Made by a program: the position numbers and the translations under genes. Positions 10,700 through 22,600 of a stretch of DNA of 64,000 nucleotides are shown here, piece by piece. The DNA is from Flectonema sp. DT1601 (lineage: Eukaryota > Euglenozoa > Diplonemea > Diplonemida > Diplonemidae), in NCBI GenBank assembly GCA_964019425.1, contig OZ025783.1, positions 434,001 to 498,000 of the forward strand, written 5' to 3'. Numbering within the stretch: the first letter of the stretch is position 1; the number at the start of each line of letters is the position of its first letter. The notes under the pieces are model-generated. The model saw only the letters and a list, made by a program, of their open reading frames with translations. It was not told the DNA's origin and ran no database searches.

Positions 10700-13203
10700 T
10701 CAAGCTTCTTTACGTAATTTAATTTCACGATTAGAAAATCCAAATGATGTTATGTGAGTCCGACCATCAGTATCCTTGAGTAGCTCTGATAAACGACAGA
10801 GAGACGGAATCGAACTTCCAGCGATTTCTTGAGCGATGACATCGTATGGTGGTGCAGTTGATAAATATGTCTTCCAGTGGTTGTCAGTTCCAATGTTGTC
10901 TTCCGATATTTGAATTTCATACATCCACTCTTGGTTTTGATCTTTTGTAACTCGATTACTTGCATTGTAAAGATGGACTCTTCGATTGTCTTTTTTATTT
11001 GACTTCACGACGTCAACTATTGAATAATTAACTTCGTACTTTGTAAGTTGATAAAACCTTTCGTCTACTAAGTTGCTGGTTCTGTAGATGTCATTCAAAT
11101 CCCGGCATTTTAATGCCTCAGAGTACATTGAGCCAACTCCGACTATTTTTCTCATTTTCTCATTTCCAATTGCACCAGTGTGTGAGATGCCACAGCTGGC
11201 TCCGATAACAACTTGTAGTTCGCTGCCTGACCTGCCTAGGATTTCAAGTGCTGCAGAAGAGGCTTTGAGTTCTTGTGATGCAACACGACTAACGGTGCCC
11301 CATGTGATTAACATGTTGCTGCCGTCAGCGAATTCAGCTGATCCTCTGAACCTTAAAGCAATATCGTGAATGATTGTAACGTAGTCTCTTAAAGCTTTAG
11401 TAATCCCACAGCTGTCGAGACCTGTTTCAAGTGTTAGTTTAGTTGCAATTACCGATACTGACTGATCATGAAGAAGTGTCCCAATTTTTAAAACATTTGA
11501 CTTTGGTCGAATCTGAAGAGTACTTCTCGAAGTTCTTTCAGTCGAAGGACGAGTATCTCCACTGAGAACAGAAGAACTCGATTCTCTAGTTATCTTCACA
11601 GATAATGGTCTCGTCATATCGTCATCAGAATCTTCTGTGTCGTCTAATACATTAGCTGGTATAAACGCCTTATATTCCCTAAGTTGATTTACCATAAATT
11701 GAAAACTTTTCTCCGCTAAGGTAAACTCTCTTATAAAACCTGTTGAGACACAGGATGGGCTACGTGTGTATGAGTCGAGTTGCATTTCAGATACTAAAAA
11801 CATTCTATAGGAAAGTTGTGCAAGAGGTCTAGAGATAAATATTGAAATCCCAATAAATAAAAAAACACCAACAACACAAAAGACTGAGCAGAGAGTTACC
11901 ATGATCTCATCTCCTTCATCGAGTGTACCAAATATTTCAGTTCGAGGAACAGCAAGAACGCACACCCATTCAAGATTGTAGTTTGTTACTGACCAGGTTG
12001 ATATTAATTGACGTTGATCACCTGCAGTGATGTCCAGTTTTAATTCCTGTCCAAGTAGATGTTTCCATCTACGGCCAGAAATTGAAAATAGTTCAACACT
12101 GACATCTCTAATCAGTTCATCCGGGCTGTCGATTGCTTTAGTTGTTGTCATAGTCTCATTAATTGAACCATCAGGTGATGTACTGCAAGGGTTGCATGGA
12201 GTGAACTCACCAGTAGCACATCTAACTTCATGATAACAACTTATTAAAGGAACTTTTGGTTTACTACTCGCTAATAATACTCCGTCGTTTACTGTTGCTG
12301 CGTCGATCATAATTAACACCATTCCTGTTGTTGTTATTTGAGAGATGATGATGTGAGAGGAGAGGAGAGAAGGGATGGAATCACTGTTACTAATCAAAGA
12401 CACATACCTGCAGAGGCGGAAGCAACAGTATCACGTAAAAATTTTGATAAAAAACCAAGTTTGAATCCAGCAACGTATGTGCCAACCCAATTTTGTGGTT
12501 CGGGAGCAGATCCGAGTCTGTACAGCGGACGAACAGCGTGTAGTTTGAGTTCTGGTTTATCAAGAGTCCAAACAATAGCTGGAGTATAAACAGGTTTTAC
12601 AATAGATGGGTCTGGTGAAAACCATGGTCGGATTGCTGCAGCAAGCGACGCAGCAGGTAATGTAGTCTGCTGAACCTCAGTCTGAGAGATTGGTTCCCAG
12701 GAAGTTATTTTAACATCTGTCTCTGAGACGTTGTCCTTATACCACCAGTCGATGTTATTCGGTCTGAGTAGAACTACATTCCAGAAAGCAAAGTCATTAT
12801 TAACTCCAGGATTAGTAACTGTCGTATTCTTATCGACAGTAAGAAAACCTGAACAACACTTTGACTCACCCGGAAATGTTTGTAAGTAGGAAGTCATTAA
12901 GTCTCGTAAGACTCTTTCTCCTTTTAATGTTTGAACGTCGAGTCTTGTTCCGGTAATAAAATTGTGAGTCATATTCATGAATCTTGGTACTAATTCTAAT
13001 TTGTGTTCCATTGTCGCATCAACAGATTGTGGTAACAACACTCTAATTATGGTATCAAGGTCTTCAACACTCTTTCTTGAATAGTGTCTTCCAATTAAAA
13101 ACAACGTTACACATATCCCTAAGAAACATGTTACACTGAGAAGTCCTGACACAAATGAAAGTGGAGCTCCACTAAACTTCTTTAAATTCTCTTTTTGTGA
13201 CAT
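10700..13203 (-). CDS. Receptor-like protein with degenerate class III nucleotidyl-cyclase domain
   Basis: There are two exons, 13203-12408 and 12324-10700, with an 83-bp GT-AG intron (12325-12407, phase 1). They join in frame to 806 residues. A membrane span at about 16-38 is followed by a large extracellular or luminal region, possibly a Cache-type sensor, then a second span at about 406-431 ending in a HAMP-like RPLAQL. A juxtamembrane LREYKAFIPANVL follows, then an acidic and Ser-rich linker. A cyclase-like domain lies at about 552-694, recognised from EFADGSNMLITWG and GASCGISHTGAIGNEKM. The first metal-binding Asp of class III cyclases falls where VIATKL is read. The usual Asn and Arg of the VNLAxR helix are replaced in YSEALKCRDL. 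It is therefore probably a pseudo-enzyme or strongly altered. The sensor assignment is by shape only. Confidence 0.8.
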
Positions 13204-13473
13204 CTGTTTTGTGGGGGGGGTCGGTTCTGTTTGTTAAGAAATAAAGTAAAGTGACGCATCTTAGAATGCTGACTGTTCTCGTCAATGTATCGTCTCAAAC
13301 TGTAAATACCGGTCGACATGATTATTAACTGTTCAAAGGAACACAAGGATTGGATAGTAAGGTTATTTAATTATAAATAAATTACATCTTCGAAGGTTGT
13401 AAAGGACGCCAAGCTAGAGGGTGGCTCCTACTTATCGAAGAGAGAATCACTACCACCACTACAACAACAGCTA

Positions 13474-14442
13474 TCAATTGCTTTTATTCTGCTCTTCTAC
13501 AGCAACACCTAACGACCAGTCAGCATGTAGGTCATCATGTGAACGAGAGAAGTAGAACTCTGCATCATTGTGAAATGCTGTTTTTAAAATGCAAATTAAT
13601 CGCATGGCTGATGCTGCGATTAAGGGAGCTCTAGTGTGAGTGTCGATTAACCAACGAGGATGAGCAGTTTTACACCTGTTTTGAATAGTCTTGACCCATT
13701 GATCAACTGGATCAGTGAGCACGTGCTGTACTAAAGTCGATAATGATTCCATCGCAATATCTCGAGAAACGATCGCACTACCGATTCCGGCAGCCACAGC
13801 TGCCGTCGCATGCATTGTGATTCCCATGAATAATCCATTCCTTGGTGAGTCGCTTAGATGTGATATGTTATTTAAGAATTTATTTTCAACAAACTGAATC
13901 CATTCATTAGGACAACTATGATTATGAAATAAAGAAGTCACTTCTAAAGTACTGCAGTGAAATGATTCAACGTCATCAACATGAGAAGCAACCTGACATG
14001 TTGCTCCTCCTCCAGAAACATAACCAAGAGTCTTTGATGAAGGTTTGTGTAATGGTGAGAACACCGTCTGAACTGCAAGAAGTTCATATCTGGCTTCTTC
14101 AAGACCTGTTAGGACTTTAAAATCACAAGTTGGCCACTTGTTAGTTACAGATGTAGTTATTCTGTGGATCATGTCGGGTGTGACGATGTTCTCTCGAAGG
14201 GCTTTTCGCATCCCTCCGGTACAGCCGATCATCAATAGCCTTTCACCTTCCTTCAGGTTGTTTTCAATCATTTTTAAGAATTCTTCATCTCGTCCTTCTG
14301 CCACAACGCTGTCAATTATTCCACCATTTCGAACATCACCAAGACGACGCTTCTCTTCAATAAAATTTCCATCCTTGTCGGAAGTTATGACAAGTAGTTC
14401 TGTATGCCCACTACCGCAGTCCACAACTACGAGGGGTTGCAT
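13474..14442 (-). CDS. ASKHA-fold phosphatase/nucleotidase (Ppx/GppA or GDA1/CD39-like)
   Basis: This is an intronless protein of 322 residues with the phosphate-binding motifs of the actin-like ATPase fold in order. They are VVVDCGSGHTELLVI near the N-terminus (phosphate 1), MIGCTGGMRKA at about 72-82 (compare the apyrase motif ATAGMR), VLTGLEEARYE at about 108-118 (compare SGEEEA), and GYVSGGGATCQVA at about 139-151 (compare DLGGGSTQ). Such enzymes hydrolyse nucleoside tri- or diphosphates or polyphosphate. There is no signal peptide or membrane span, so a cytosolic site is likely. It begins 270 bp downstream of (transcriptionally before) the cyclase-like gene on the same strand. In the last motif the Asp of DLGGG is absent, so exact substrate and activity cannot be read from sequence. 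Confidence 0.75.
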   Translation of the reverse strand: MQPLVVVDCGSGHTELLVITSDKDGNFIEEKRRLGDVRNGGIIDSVVAEGRDEEFLKMIENNLKEGERLLMIGCTGGMRKALRENIVTPDMIHRITTSVTNKWPTCDFKVLTGLEEARYELLAVQTVFSPLHKPSSKTLGYVSGGGATCQVASHVDDVESFHCSTLEVTSLFHNHSCPNEWIQFVENKFLNNISHLSDSPRNGLFMGITMHATAAVAAGIGSAIVSRDIAMESLSTLVQHVLTDPVDQWVKTIQNRCKTAHPRWLIDTHTRAPLIAASAMRLICILKTAFHNDAEFYFSRSHDDLHADWSLGVAVEEQNKSN

Positions 14443-16742
14443 TGTGTTTGTTATTTGACACCTGATAAAAAAGAAGGAAAAAATAATAATGAACTCTTCT
14501 TTTTAAAAAAAAAGGAATGAACAAACCATCTTAAACACCTCCATAAATATAATGCTGACCCGTAGATAGCAGGCTAGAGCCTCTTTATTGTTGTTGCTTT
14601 TTTTTTTTTTTTTTGAAAGAAGAAAAAGATAGCACAGATGATGATGGTCGCTCTTATTACTTTCATGTGTTTTTTTTTTTTTTTAATTTTTTTTTTTTTC
14701 ATTAATAAAACTTCGTAAAATGAACAACAACACGCGTTACAATACGGAGGAAGCTAAAAATTAATACATGAAAAAAGAAATCGGAAAGGTGTTTGACAAC
14801 ACTATTTGAAGAAGTGAAGCCTTCAACCAGACATAAGGCAACAACAGAAGCTCTCTCTCCTCTCAAGTAATCGCTGTACTGCAATGAGGGTAGCAAAATA
14901 CGAAAGAGACTGCTCTCCTTTTTTATTTTATGTTTTTTTTTTTTTTTTTTTTTTTTCTTCAAATAGATTCAACGCACGATATAAATATAATTCTATTCTG
15001 AGCTGCCAACCTTTCAACCAAACCTCATTCAAGGGAAACAATTGTACGGCTGACAGGTCTAGTTTCTTTTTTTATGTTTCTTTTTTTTCCCTCGAAGGGT
15101 TCTTTCGGCATTCGACTCTCCGACTTGTTGAAGAAACCATACAAAAAGATCACCTTGTTGTACCAAATGATAGGAAACACTAGTTGAGTAAGAAGCATCG
15201 ATCAACAACAATCAGAAGCGAATATGAAAACCTTTTTACGTTTGACACCTGAGAGTTTCACAGTACTGATTATTTCCCACGCTCCATTCAAGTGAGAACT
15301 GAAACAACGTTTTATGGGTAGAAAGGGAAACTAATATAATATGGGAGAGTGACAAATAAAGGAATACTGCACGAAATCTGTTTTTTTTTTTTTTTTCCCC
15401 TGTCTAACCACGTGGTCAACCATAACCTGCAAACACAATCGCCCCGCAGAACGGTAACGAATACACGGCAGAATACATCGTGTAGGACCTCACGACTTGT
15501 TTTGTTTTGTTTTTTGGCTTGCTCAGCCTCAAAGTAACTTTTTTTGGTTTCAAGAGCAAACCAAACTCCTCATCCAAAGGTGGAGAAGATGACAGTACCA
15601 ATAAGGAACACCACGTTAGTTATTTAATCCAACGTTACTGTATGTTATGAGTGCTCCAGGAGGGTAACTCACAGTAACAGAGGACCCAATCCATAACCGT
15701 TCCCCAGACTCAGTATAGATTGTTGAATAAAGTTTCAACTGAAGAGGTGTAATTAGTTAACCGCCAGTCGGTTACATTAAAAAAGAAAAAACATATAAAA
15801 CAGGGAAAACCACAGTTTTTTTTATTTTAAAGTTTTAAGATAAAAATTTAGAAGAGTTCTTCAATACCCTCCTTTACCCCCCCAACCCTCTCGAGCGAAG
15901 AAAGTAAAGGAGAGGCCCAGTCTACCCATCCTTTAGGAGTATTTGCAAACTAGAGCCACAAATGCTGTCATATTCTGTAACATAAAACTATAAGACTAGC
16001 AACTACCATATAACAGATATATAAATAAAGCAGTAAGTAAAACAGAATTCACGCACGCCCTACTTATGTCACATGAATTAACGAAACAAAAGAACTATTT
16101 TTCTAAGCTCCTTGTTCATTTTTCTTTTTTTTTTTTTTTTTTTTTCCCCCCCCCTCTTCTCTCCCTACCATAAAAACGCACTACAACATTGACTACAAAA
16201 AAAAATTATACATTTGCACACGGAAAAAAAATGCCAATCACTGAAGAAAAAAAAAAAAAAGTGTACCGGCTGCAAGAACACAACTGATTAATTTAATAAG
16301 GGATTTTTCGTGATGGCGACGGGTAAGAAGATTGAAGAGGGAGAAGGGGGAGAAGAGGGTGGAAAAAGAAGAAAAAAAAAGCGCATCAAATTTTGAAATC
16401 TAGTCAGACTGTGAAAACCGAGTGTACGGTATCTCAAATACCAATCACCTGGGCGGGTGGAAATGACTAAATTATTTTTTTTAATTTGTATTGTTGTGCT
16501 AAATCAGAGACTTTATTACAGTAGGAAGAAATGACTTACACCAAATCATTTTATTTATTTTTTTAAAAACATAAAGGAGGTCATCAGTAAACAACTAACT
16601 GAGACGATGATTGACGAGAATAAAGAAGAAAACAAACTTCCATCACCAGAAGTACATCATTGTACCTACCTGACAGCAATAAATAAAAAAGAAATAATAG
16701 TAGTGAGTAGTATTCACAGTAAGGGAATTCCGAATGAAATGT
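14443..16742. other. Intergenic, homopolymer-rich
   Basis: No gene is recognised. The stretch contains T runs near 14600, 14670-14700, 14932-14956, 15380 and 16126-16145 and several A runs. A block at about 15613-15650 matches one near 8409-8445 in the other large intergenic region. The open frames here are short and dominated by Phe or Lys from the homopolymers. Confidence 0.6.
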
Positions 16743-17837
16743 TTAGTGTGAATTGACATCTCCTCTCACTAGACGAGTTTTTTCGTCTGCTTCTGGGTTT
16801 TCAAAGTCTCCTGAAGCAGAACCGTCATTTTCATCAAATTTTTCCTTATCTTGTTCAACATCAGCTCTGTTACCATCAGCGTATAATCCATAATGTTGAA
16901 TCATAAAAATGGTATCAAAGAACATACTACAGAACCCAAGTCCGAACTTTACAGGATCACCGCTAATCGACGTCCAGTCATCTTGTGAAATACAAGTTAT
17001 CATTAATTGACAAACACTTAAAGCTCCTCCAGTGAAATCTAAAAGAACATTCCAAATGTTCCATCCTGTTGTTCTCTTTCTTTTCCAATTTAAGTAAACC
17101 TGAGGAGTGTATTTAACAACTGAAATTGCTAACTTCACCCAAGATAGTCCTGAGAACCAATCCATCCAGATCCAAGGTCTGTTGTGATCAGAGTATCTTC
17201 CACCCTTATCAATAAGGTAGATCGCCCAGGCTCCAAAGATTATAAAAACACCAATCATCGAGATAATTGGTAAGATGTGAAATTTTTGACCACCTCTTTC
17301 ATACATAAATATCTGAATCAAGGTTACAATTGTCAACAGTTCCGCGTGTAACGAGAATACGACATCATTAGCACGAACAGGGGAACTCGATCCATCATGC
17401 ATCTCTTTGTAGTCATCTTTCATTGCATCAATAAAGAAATATGCAACGTTGAAAGCACTGTAGCAGGCGAACCCAACCAGGTTAAGGAATACGAAATCAA
17501 AGGACATTCCGACGACTGATTTTCTCACCCAGTTTAAGTAAACTTGCGGGTAGAAACTTATAGACCAGGCTGCAAAGTAAATCCAACCAATTACAGCTCC
17601 TATCTTATCCCAAGGATGTGGATCATCTGAAGAGTTCGGAATCGCCAGCCCAAATAAGAATCCAAACGAAATCATTCCAAAGATGCTCCCAGCAATTGCT
17701 TTGTTCTTTGCTACTTCATAACCTCCAATCACAATCTTTCCGTGAGGGGCTGCTAAACGAACATCATTATCGATATCAATCTCTGCTTTCCCTACTGACA
17801 ATGTATCGCATTCAGAAGTCACATCATCGCGAGGCAT
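16743..17837 (-). CDS. CTNS: Cystinosin-like lysosomal cystine/H+ symporter
   Basis: The protein has 364 residues, no intron, and seven predicted membrane spans starting at about residue 46. Both PQ-loop repeats are present: SFYPQVYLNWVRKSVVGMSF near residue 95-115, and KYTPQVYLNWKRKRTTGW in the second half, followed by NVLLDFTGGALS. The NVLLDFTGG block is characteristic of cystinosin and holds the Asp that couples proton movement in the human protein. The GDPVKFGLGFCSMFFD block near the end also matches the family. Cystinosin exports cystine from lysosomes. Unlike animal forms it lacks a long glycosylated luminal N-terminal domain and a signal peptide. The animal C-terminal GYDQL sorting signal is also absent; the tail is acidic, so sorting must differ. 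Confidence 0.93.
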   Translation of the reverse strand: MPRDDVTSECDTLSVGKAEIDIDNDVRLAAPHGKIVIGGYEVAKNKAIAGSIFGMISFGFLFGLAIPNSSDDPHPWDKIGAVIGWIYFAAWSISFYPQVYLNWVRKSVVGMSFDFVFLNLVGFACYSAFNVAYFFIDAMKDDYKEMHDGSSSPVRANDVVFSLHAELLTIVTLIQIFMYERGGQKFHILPIISMIGVFIIFGAWAIYLIDKGGRYSDHNRPWIWMDWFSGLSWVKLAISVVKYTPQVYLNWKRKRTTGWNIWNVLLDFTGGALSVCQLMITCISQDDWTSISGDPVKFGLGFCSMFFDTIFMIQHYGLYADGNRADVEQDKEKFDENDGSASGDFENPEADEKTRLVRGDVNSH

Positions 17838-18366
17838 TTCAACTTTTATACTTTTTTATTACTATTCTGTTAAAGGTTTATTGTGTATCTTGTTTACTAA
17901 AATAAGAATCAAAAACAAACAGGTCTACACGAGTTTAGTAGTATTTCTGACTGACCAACCTAATGCCTTAAGAAATAATAAAAAGATGTCACGTCTTCGG
18001 AGAACACGTTTTTTTTTTTGAAAAACTCTGTTTGCGATGTGCAATTCATACGCAGTTCGAATTGCTCAAAAAAAATAAAAAATAAAGAAACGGAAAACCA
18101 TAACAGCAGTACAGTCAAAACTATCAGAATCAAAACAGACGTTGGGAAAGGCAAAGAGGGTTCGGCGGTTATTCCCCGACGCAATAACAAGGATTAATAA
18201 TAGCATCACTTTTCAGAAGTGAAAAGTTTTGTTGTTCTTTTTTCGTATGCACGACACCGGCTTCCAGGACGTGGTTTTTCCCCGACCATTGGTCAGTGCA
18301 AGCGAGACAAACTAATGCGAGAAATTAAATTATTTATTGCCACACAGATAGTGTGCTGAGGGTTTT
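17838..18366. other. Intergenic spacer
   Basis: About 530 bp between the cystinosin and OTU genes. It is AT-rich with a short T run near 18010. I see no gene, repeat or RNA in it. It must hold the promoter of the cystinosin gene and the 3' end of the OTU gene. Confidence 0.6.
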
Positions 18367-19261
18367 TCACGGCCTTGGTGTGGAAACAATTCGTCTCTTT
18401 GTTATTGGATTGTAGTGTTCAGCGCTGTGCTCTTCACAAAATGAAACCCAAATTTCTTTCGTGTGAGAACATCTTTCCCCATTCACATCACGAGGTTGAA
18501 TCAGTAGAATAGTTCCTCCAACAGCTCTACCAGCATCAGGGAGGGATGACCTCTTTTCTTGACCCTCAGTTAGAGCGTGAGACGTAACAATTTGTACTCT
18601 GAATCCAAAAAGATCTGACGCTGCCTGCAATGTTAGGTGATCACCCCACTCCATGTCTCGTGACATCTTTTGTAAATATTTATTATATTCCGTGACACCT
18701 CCTTCAATAAAGTCACTGTACAGAGGAGGGTGTTCAGTCATGTGATTTATAATACGTTCTCTCACAACGCTGAATTTATCGTCAGTACCAAAGACGTACC
18801 ACGCTATTGATCTAAACTGACAGTTTCCGTCACTCGGTACTTTTGTCTCAACGAATCCAAATTTATCTAAATTAGAATTTAGTACTTCTCTCTCAGTCAC
18901 TCTCCTCGATGATTTAATAAGTGGGCCCGACTGTTGGAATTTTGGAGCACAGAAATCTGAAATTGGTTCTTGCGCGAGTAGCTTTCCAAGAGTTGGTTTT
19001 AAGTAAGTCTTCGGTTGACCCAGTGGAGATAGAGGACTGTTGTTATTGTTTTATTGTAATCGACTACACAATTATTAATAATAAAAATAACACAAACCAT
19101 TCAAGTGCATCTGACGACAGGTATTCCTGTCTCTGTATTTTCATTAACATTTCTTCATCAGTCAAGTTCTTACTCGGCTGTACGAGTGGTGGTACGATAA
19201 CAGGTGCGGCAGATGGCTTCTCATTTTTATAAAAAGATCCGTACGTTGAATTCGACGTCAT
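18367..19261 (-). CDS. OTU-domain cysteine protease (deubiquitinase-like)
   Basis: There are two exons, 19261-19098 and 19036-18367, split by a 61-bp GT-AG intron (19037-19097). The first exon ends after two bases of a codon and the join stays open, giving 277 residues. The OTU domain starts near residue 110. The nucleophile motif SDGNCQFRSIAWYVFG places the catalytic Cys at about 127, and AEHYNPI near the C-terminus supplies the catalytic His at about 262. OTU enzymes remove ubiquitin from proteins. The first 100 residues are Pro- and Ser-rich and probably flexible. The OTU reading frame contains no ATG ahead of the Cys motif in the second exon, which together with the clean splice sites supports the upstream exon and its ATG at 19261. 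Confidence 0.88.
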
Positions 19262-19605
19262 TTTTTTTTTTTTTTAATATTTTCAACTACCGATGAGTGT
19301 TAAGTAAGTTCCACTCCTGTGTTTTAAAATAATCTTTTTAAACGACAACGTTCAGCTTCGTATTGACTACGGGATAGCTGGGGAAATAATCCTTTTAAGA
19401 AAGGATTAAACAGAACCGAACAATTTAAAAAAAAAAAAAAAAAAAATAGAGGCAGCAGTGCCCCATCTACGAGAGAGGGGTTTTTTTTGCACTTAACAAG
19501 CGCATTTTTTTTTCAAAAAAAAAAAAAAAAAAAAAAAAAGTATAAAGTTTCCCTCTGTAGTAAAACAAGAACAACAACAACAGGTGTCATGTGTGTCTGG
19601 TAGGG
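19262..19605. other. Intergenic spacer with A runs
   Basis: About 340 bp between OTU and RecQ genes, with long A runs near 19425-19447 and 19517-19540 and a T run at 19261-19275. No gene or RNA is seen. Confidence 0.6.
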
Positions 19606-22600
19606 TTATTTTGAATGCCGCATATGATCAAAGGGGTTTTTTTTATCCGAACCACCTCCTCTACTTCTCGGAGTTGAGTTCTTGCCAGGAGTCGACCATA
19701 CATTATGAGAAGAAGCGCTTGGGGTGTGAAAATCATTCTCCGCTCCAGCACAGTCACCATCATCAAGGATGCTGTAGTCTCGACTTGTTGCTGAGGGTGG
19801 TGGTGATATTGTTGGAGTGTTAGGTGAGTCTTGCAACAAGAGATTATTATCAACCACATCACTTCTATCATCAGCGATAATGTGAGGATCAGGTACTGGA
19901 TGAGCATCCTGAGCACTGGTTAGCGACATTTTCATTTCATCAAATTTCTGACGATCTGCATCAGTAGCAGGAGTGCAATCATTCTTAATCGATACTCTCC
20001 ATTCTCTGGCTAACTTGAAGAATGGCCATCCAAACTGTGCAGCTTTGTTAAATCCAATGTTTGTGATTCCTATGTAATCTTTAATACTCAATGGGTTGGA
20101 TGAATCGAAAACGAGTTCCACCAATTCGACTAAACTCTTGTAGCTGAGAACTTGAAATGGTTTCATCTTATTTTGTTCTGAAATTCTACTTCTGATGTCC
20201 TTCATTTCTTCTGTTAATATCTTTCTCTGTTCAGATGACGGTTCATCAGGTTCAACAGCCTTCGTAGTGATTGTCGATAATTTCCTTTTCTTTGCAGTTC
20301 CTCGAGTTGCAATTTTACACAGCAACTGTCCACTTCGTAACTTGTCAAACAGTAATCTACTTCCAGGTGAGAGGTACGAAGATATGACGAAATCTGTTAT
20401 CTGTTTCAAAGTAGCCGATAAAATATCTTCCGCCACCATCCAATTCACAATTCTCTCGGCCGTTGCGATGGTGACATCATTTCCTTTTTGAACTCCCGAT
20501 CCGAAATGAGGAGCTGGATTATTTCTCATTCTAGTGATAAATTGCTTTGGAGGTTTTCCTTTCCAAAGATCGACAAGTTGTTTGGCAGTACAATCAGATC
20601 CGAGACCTGCTAACAATTCACCCATCTGAACAGCTTGTGAGCCGCAGTCTTGATATTTTGTTTCATAGTTAGTCATAGCAACACAGTTATCACACATTGC
20701 TGAATTACTTTGATCACAATATCTGTCCGATACTTCTTCACCAAAGTACTCGAGTGTTAGTTTCCTTCTACAAGTCACATCATCAGTACAATATTGAATC
20801 ATTCTGGCTAAATTCTTTAAATTACTCGAAGCTGATGAATTGTCTTTGGACCCTTTCAACATTAGAAAGTGTAAACGAGCGGTGTCAGTAGCACACCAAT
20901 ATAATGTGCAAGCTGATTTCTCACCGTCTCTTCCTGCTCGACCAGATTCTTGGTAGTAACCTTCGATACTCTTAGGAAGGGCGGCGTGAATGACCCATCG
21001 CACGTCTGGTTTGTTGATACCCATTCCGAATGCTATTGTTGCACAGATCACTCTTGTTTTATCACCTGACCAGGACTCTTGTGCTAATTCTTTACCAGCT
21101 GCTTCCGAATGATAAACGGAAGCAGTCACACCTTTTGAGTGTAATTTGTCTCTCATCTTTTCACAGTCAGCTTTTGCTAAGCAATACACAATTCCACAGG
21201 AATCTCTTTTTTTTGGATCACTCGCAATATCATTCGCAATATCATCAAGAACAGTAGCCTTCCGACCCCTGACGACAGAATAGGCTAAGTTCCTTCTGTT
21301 GAACGAGGCTTTAAAAACTACACAATTTGGAATTCCCAAATTCCTCATAATATCACTAAGAACTTTGTCTGTTGCTGTGGCTGTCAATGCCGTGATAGGG
21401 ATGCTTGCTCCTCGTGAATCCCTAAACTTTTCTTTTAAATATTTCAGATCCAAGTAGTCAGGTCGGAAATCATGTCCCCACTGACTCACACAGTGGGCCT
21501 CATCAATAACAACTCTTCTAAATAAACCTTTTTGAAATAATTTCAATAACTCTGTCGCTAACTTTCCACTCTTTGATAAGTACTCTGGAGTAGTGTATAT
21601 TAATCCAGTAAGAATCTCTCCTCTACTCCACTCACTGTAAACAGCTGATAAGGTACTCGGAGGTGACTTACCAGTGAATGCTGCACAGCGAAGACCACAC
21701 GCAAGTAGACCAGCTATCTGATCTTGAATTAATGAGAGCAACGGAGAGATTACTAAAGTAACAGCTGCTGGGTTGCTGACAATTGCTGGAAGTTGATAAC
21801 ATAAAGACTTCCCTCCTCCGGTAGGAAGAAGAACAAAAACGTCCCTGTTTGCCATCACAGCGTTTACTACTTCTCTTTGCAAAGGTCTAAACTCATTTAA
21901 ACCAAAAGCATCTCTCATCATTAATCTACAGGCAGGAATCCAATGATATTGATCACTCTTCCAACCGTCTCGTTGATATATTGATTCAGGTGGGGTTTCA
22001 GTACTTTTCTGTTTACACCAAACAGTCATAGATAATCCGCTGTGACCATCTCCACCAGCTTGAACACCTCCTTTAATAAATTCATCCTCAGCTACATCAC
22101 CGAGATCATCGAGCTGTAAGCAGCTTGTCTTAGAGTTCCGACTTCCACTTGGATCTCCCCGTCCAGTCCCTTGCTGTGACGTGAAGCTCTGATTTCCACC
22201 AGGGAGACCCCCAATTCCTTCTGGGTAGCGATTAGCGTCATTCGAATTTGAAAAACTACTAGCAGGTTCGAACCCCTGCTGCGACATTGATAAGCTCTGA
22301 TTTCCACTAGGGAGACCCCCAATTCCCTCCGGGTAGCGATTAGCGTCATTTGAATTTGAAAAACTGGTCTGCTGCGACTGATTTCCCCCACCAGGGGTAC
22401 TGATGCCGCCGGGAAGGCCTCCGATCCCTTCTGGGTAACGGTTCATGTCTTGAGTCGCATAATTGTTTGAGAAACTACCAGCCGATTCAAACCCCTGCTG
22501 TGAGAACTGTTGATTTCCTCCTACGGGAGTGTTGACGCTGCTGGAATAGCGATTGGAATCGTTCTGAGTTGCGTAATTACTTGAGAGGTTATTGCTGGGG

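Noticed and set aside
10750-12589. Small open frames around the cyclase-like gene, and the apparent separate start MSLISNSDS at 12403
   Set aside because: They lie in the intron or in other frames of the exons. The clean GT-AG intron at 12325-12407 joins the two main frames into one protein.
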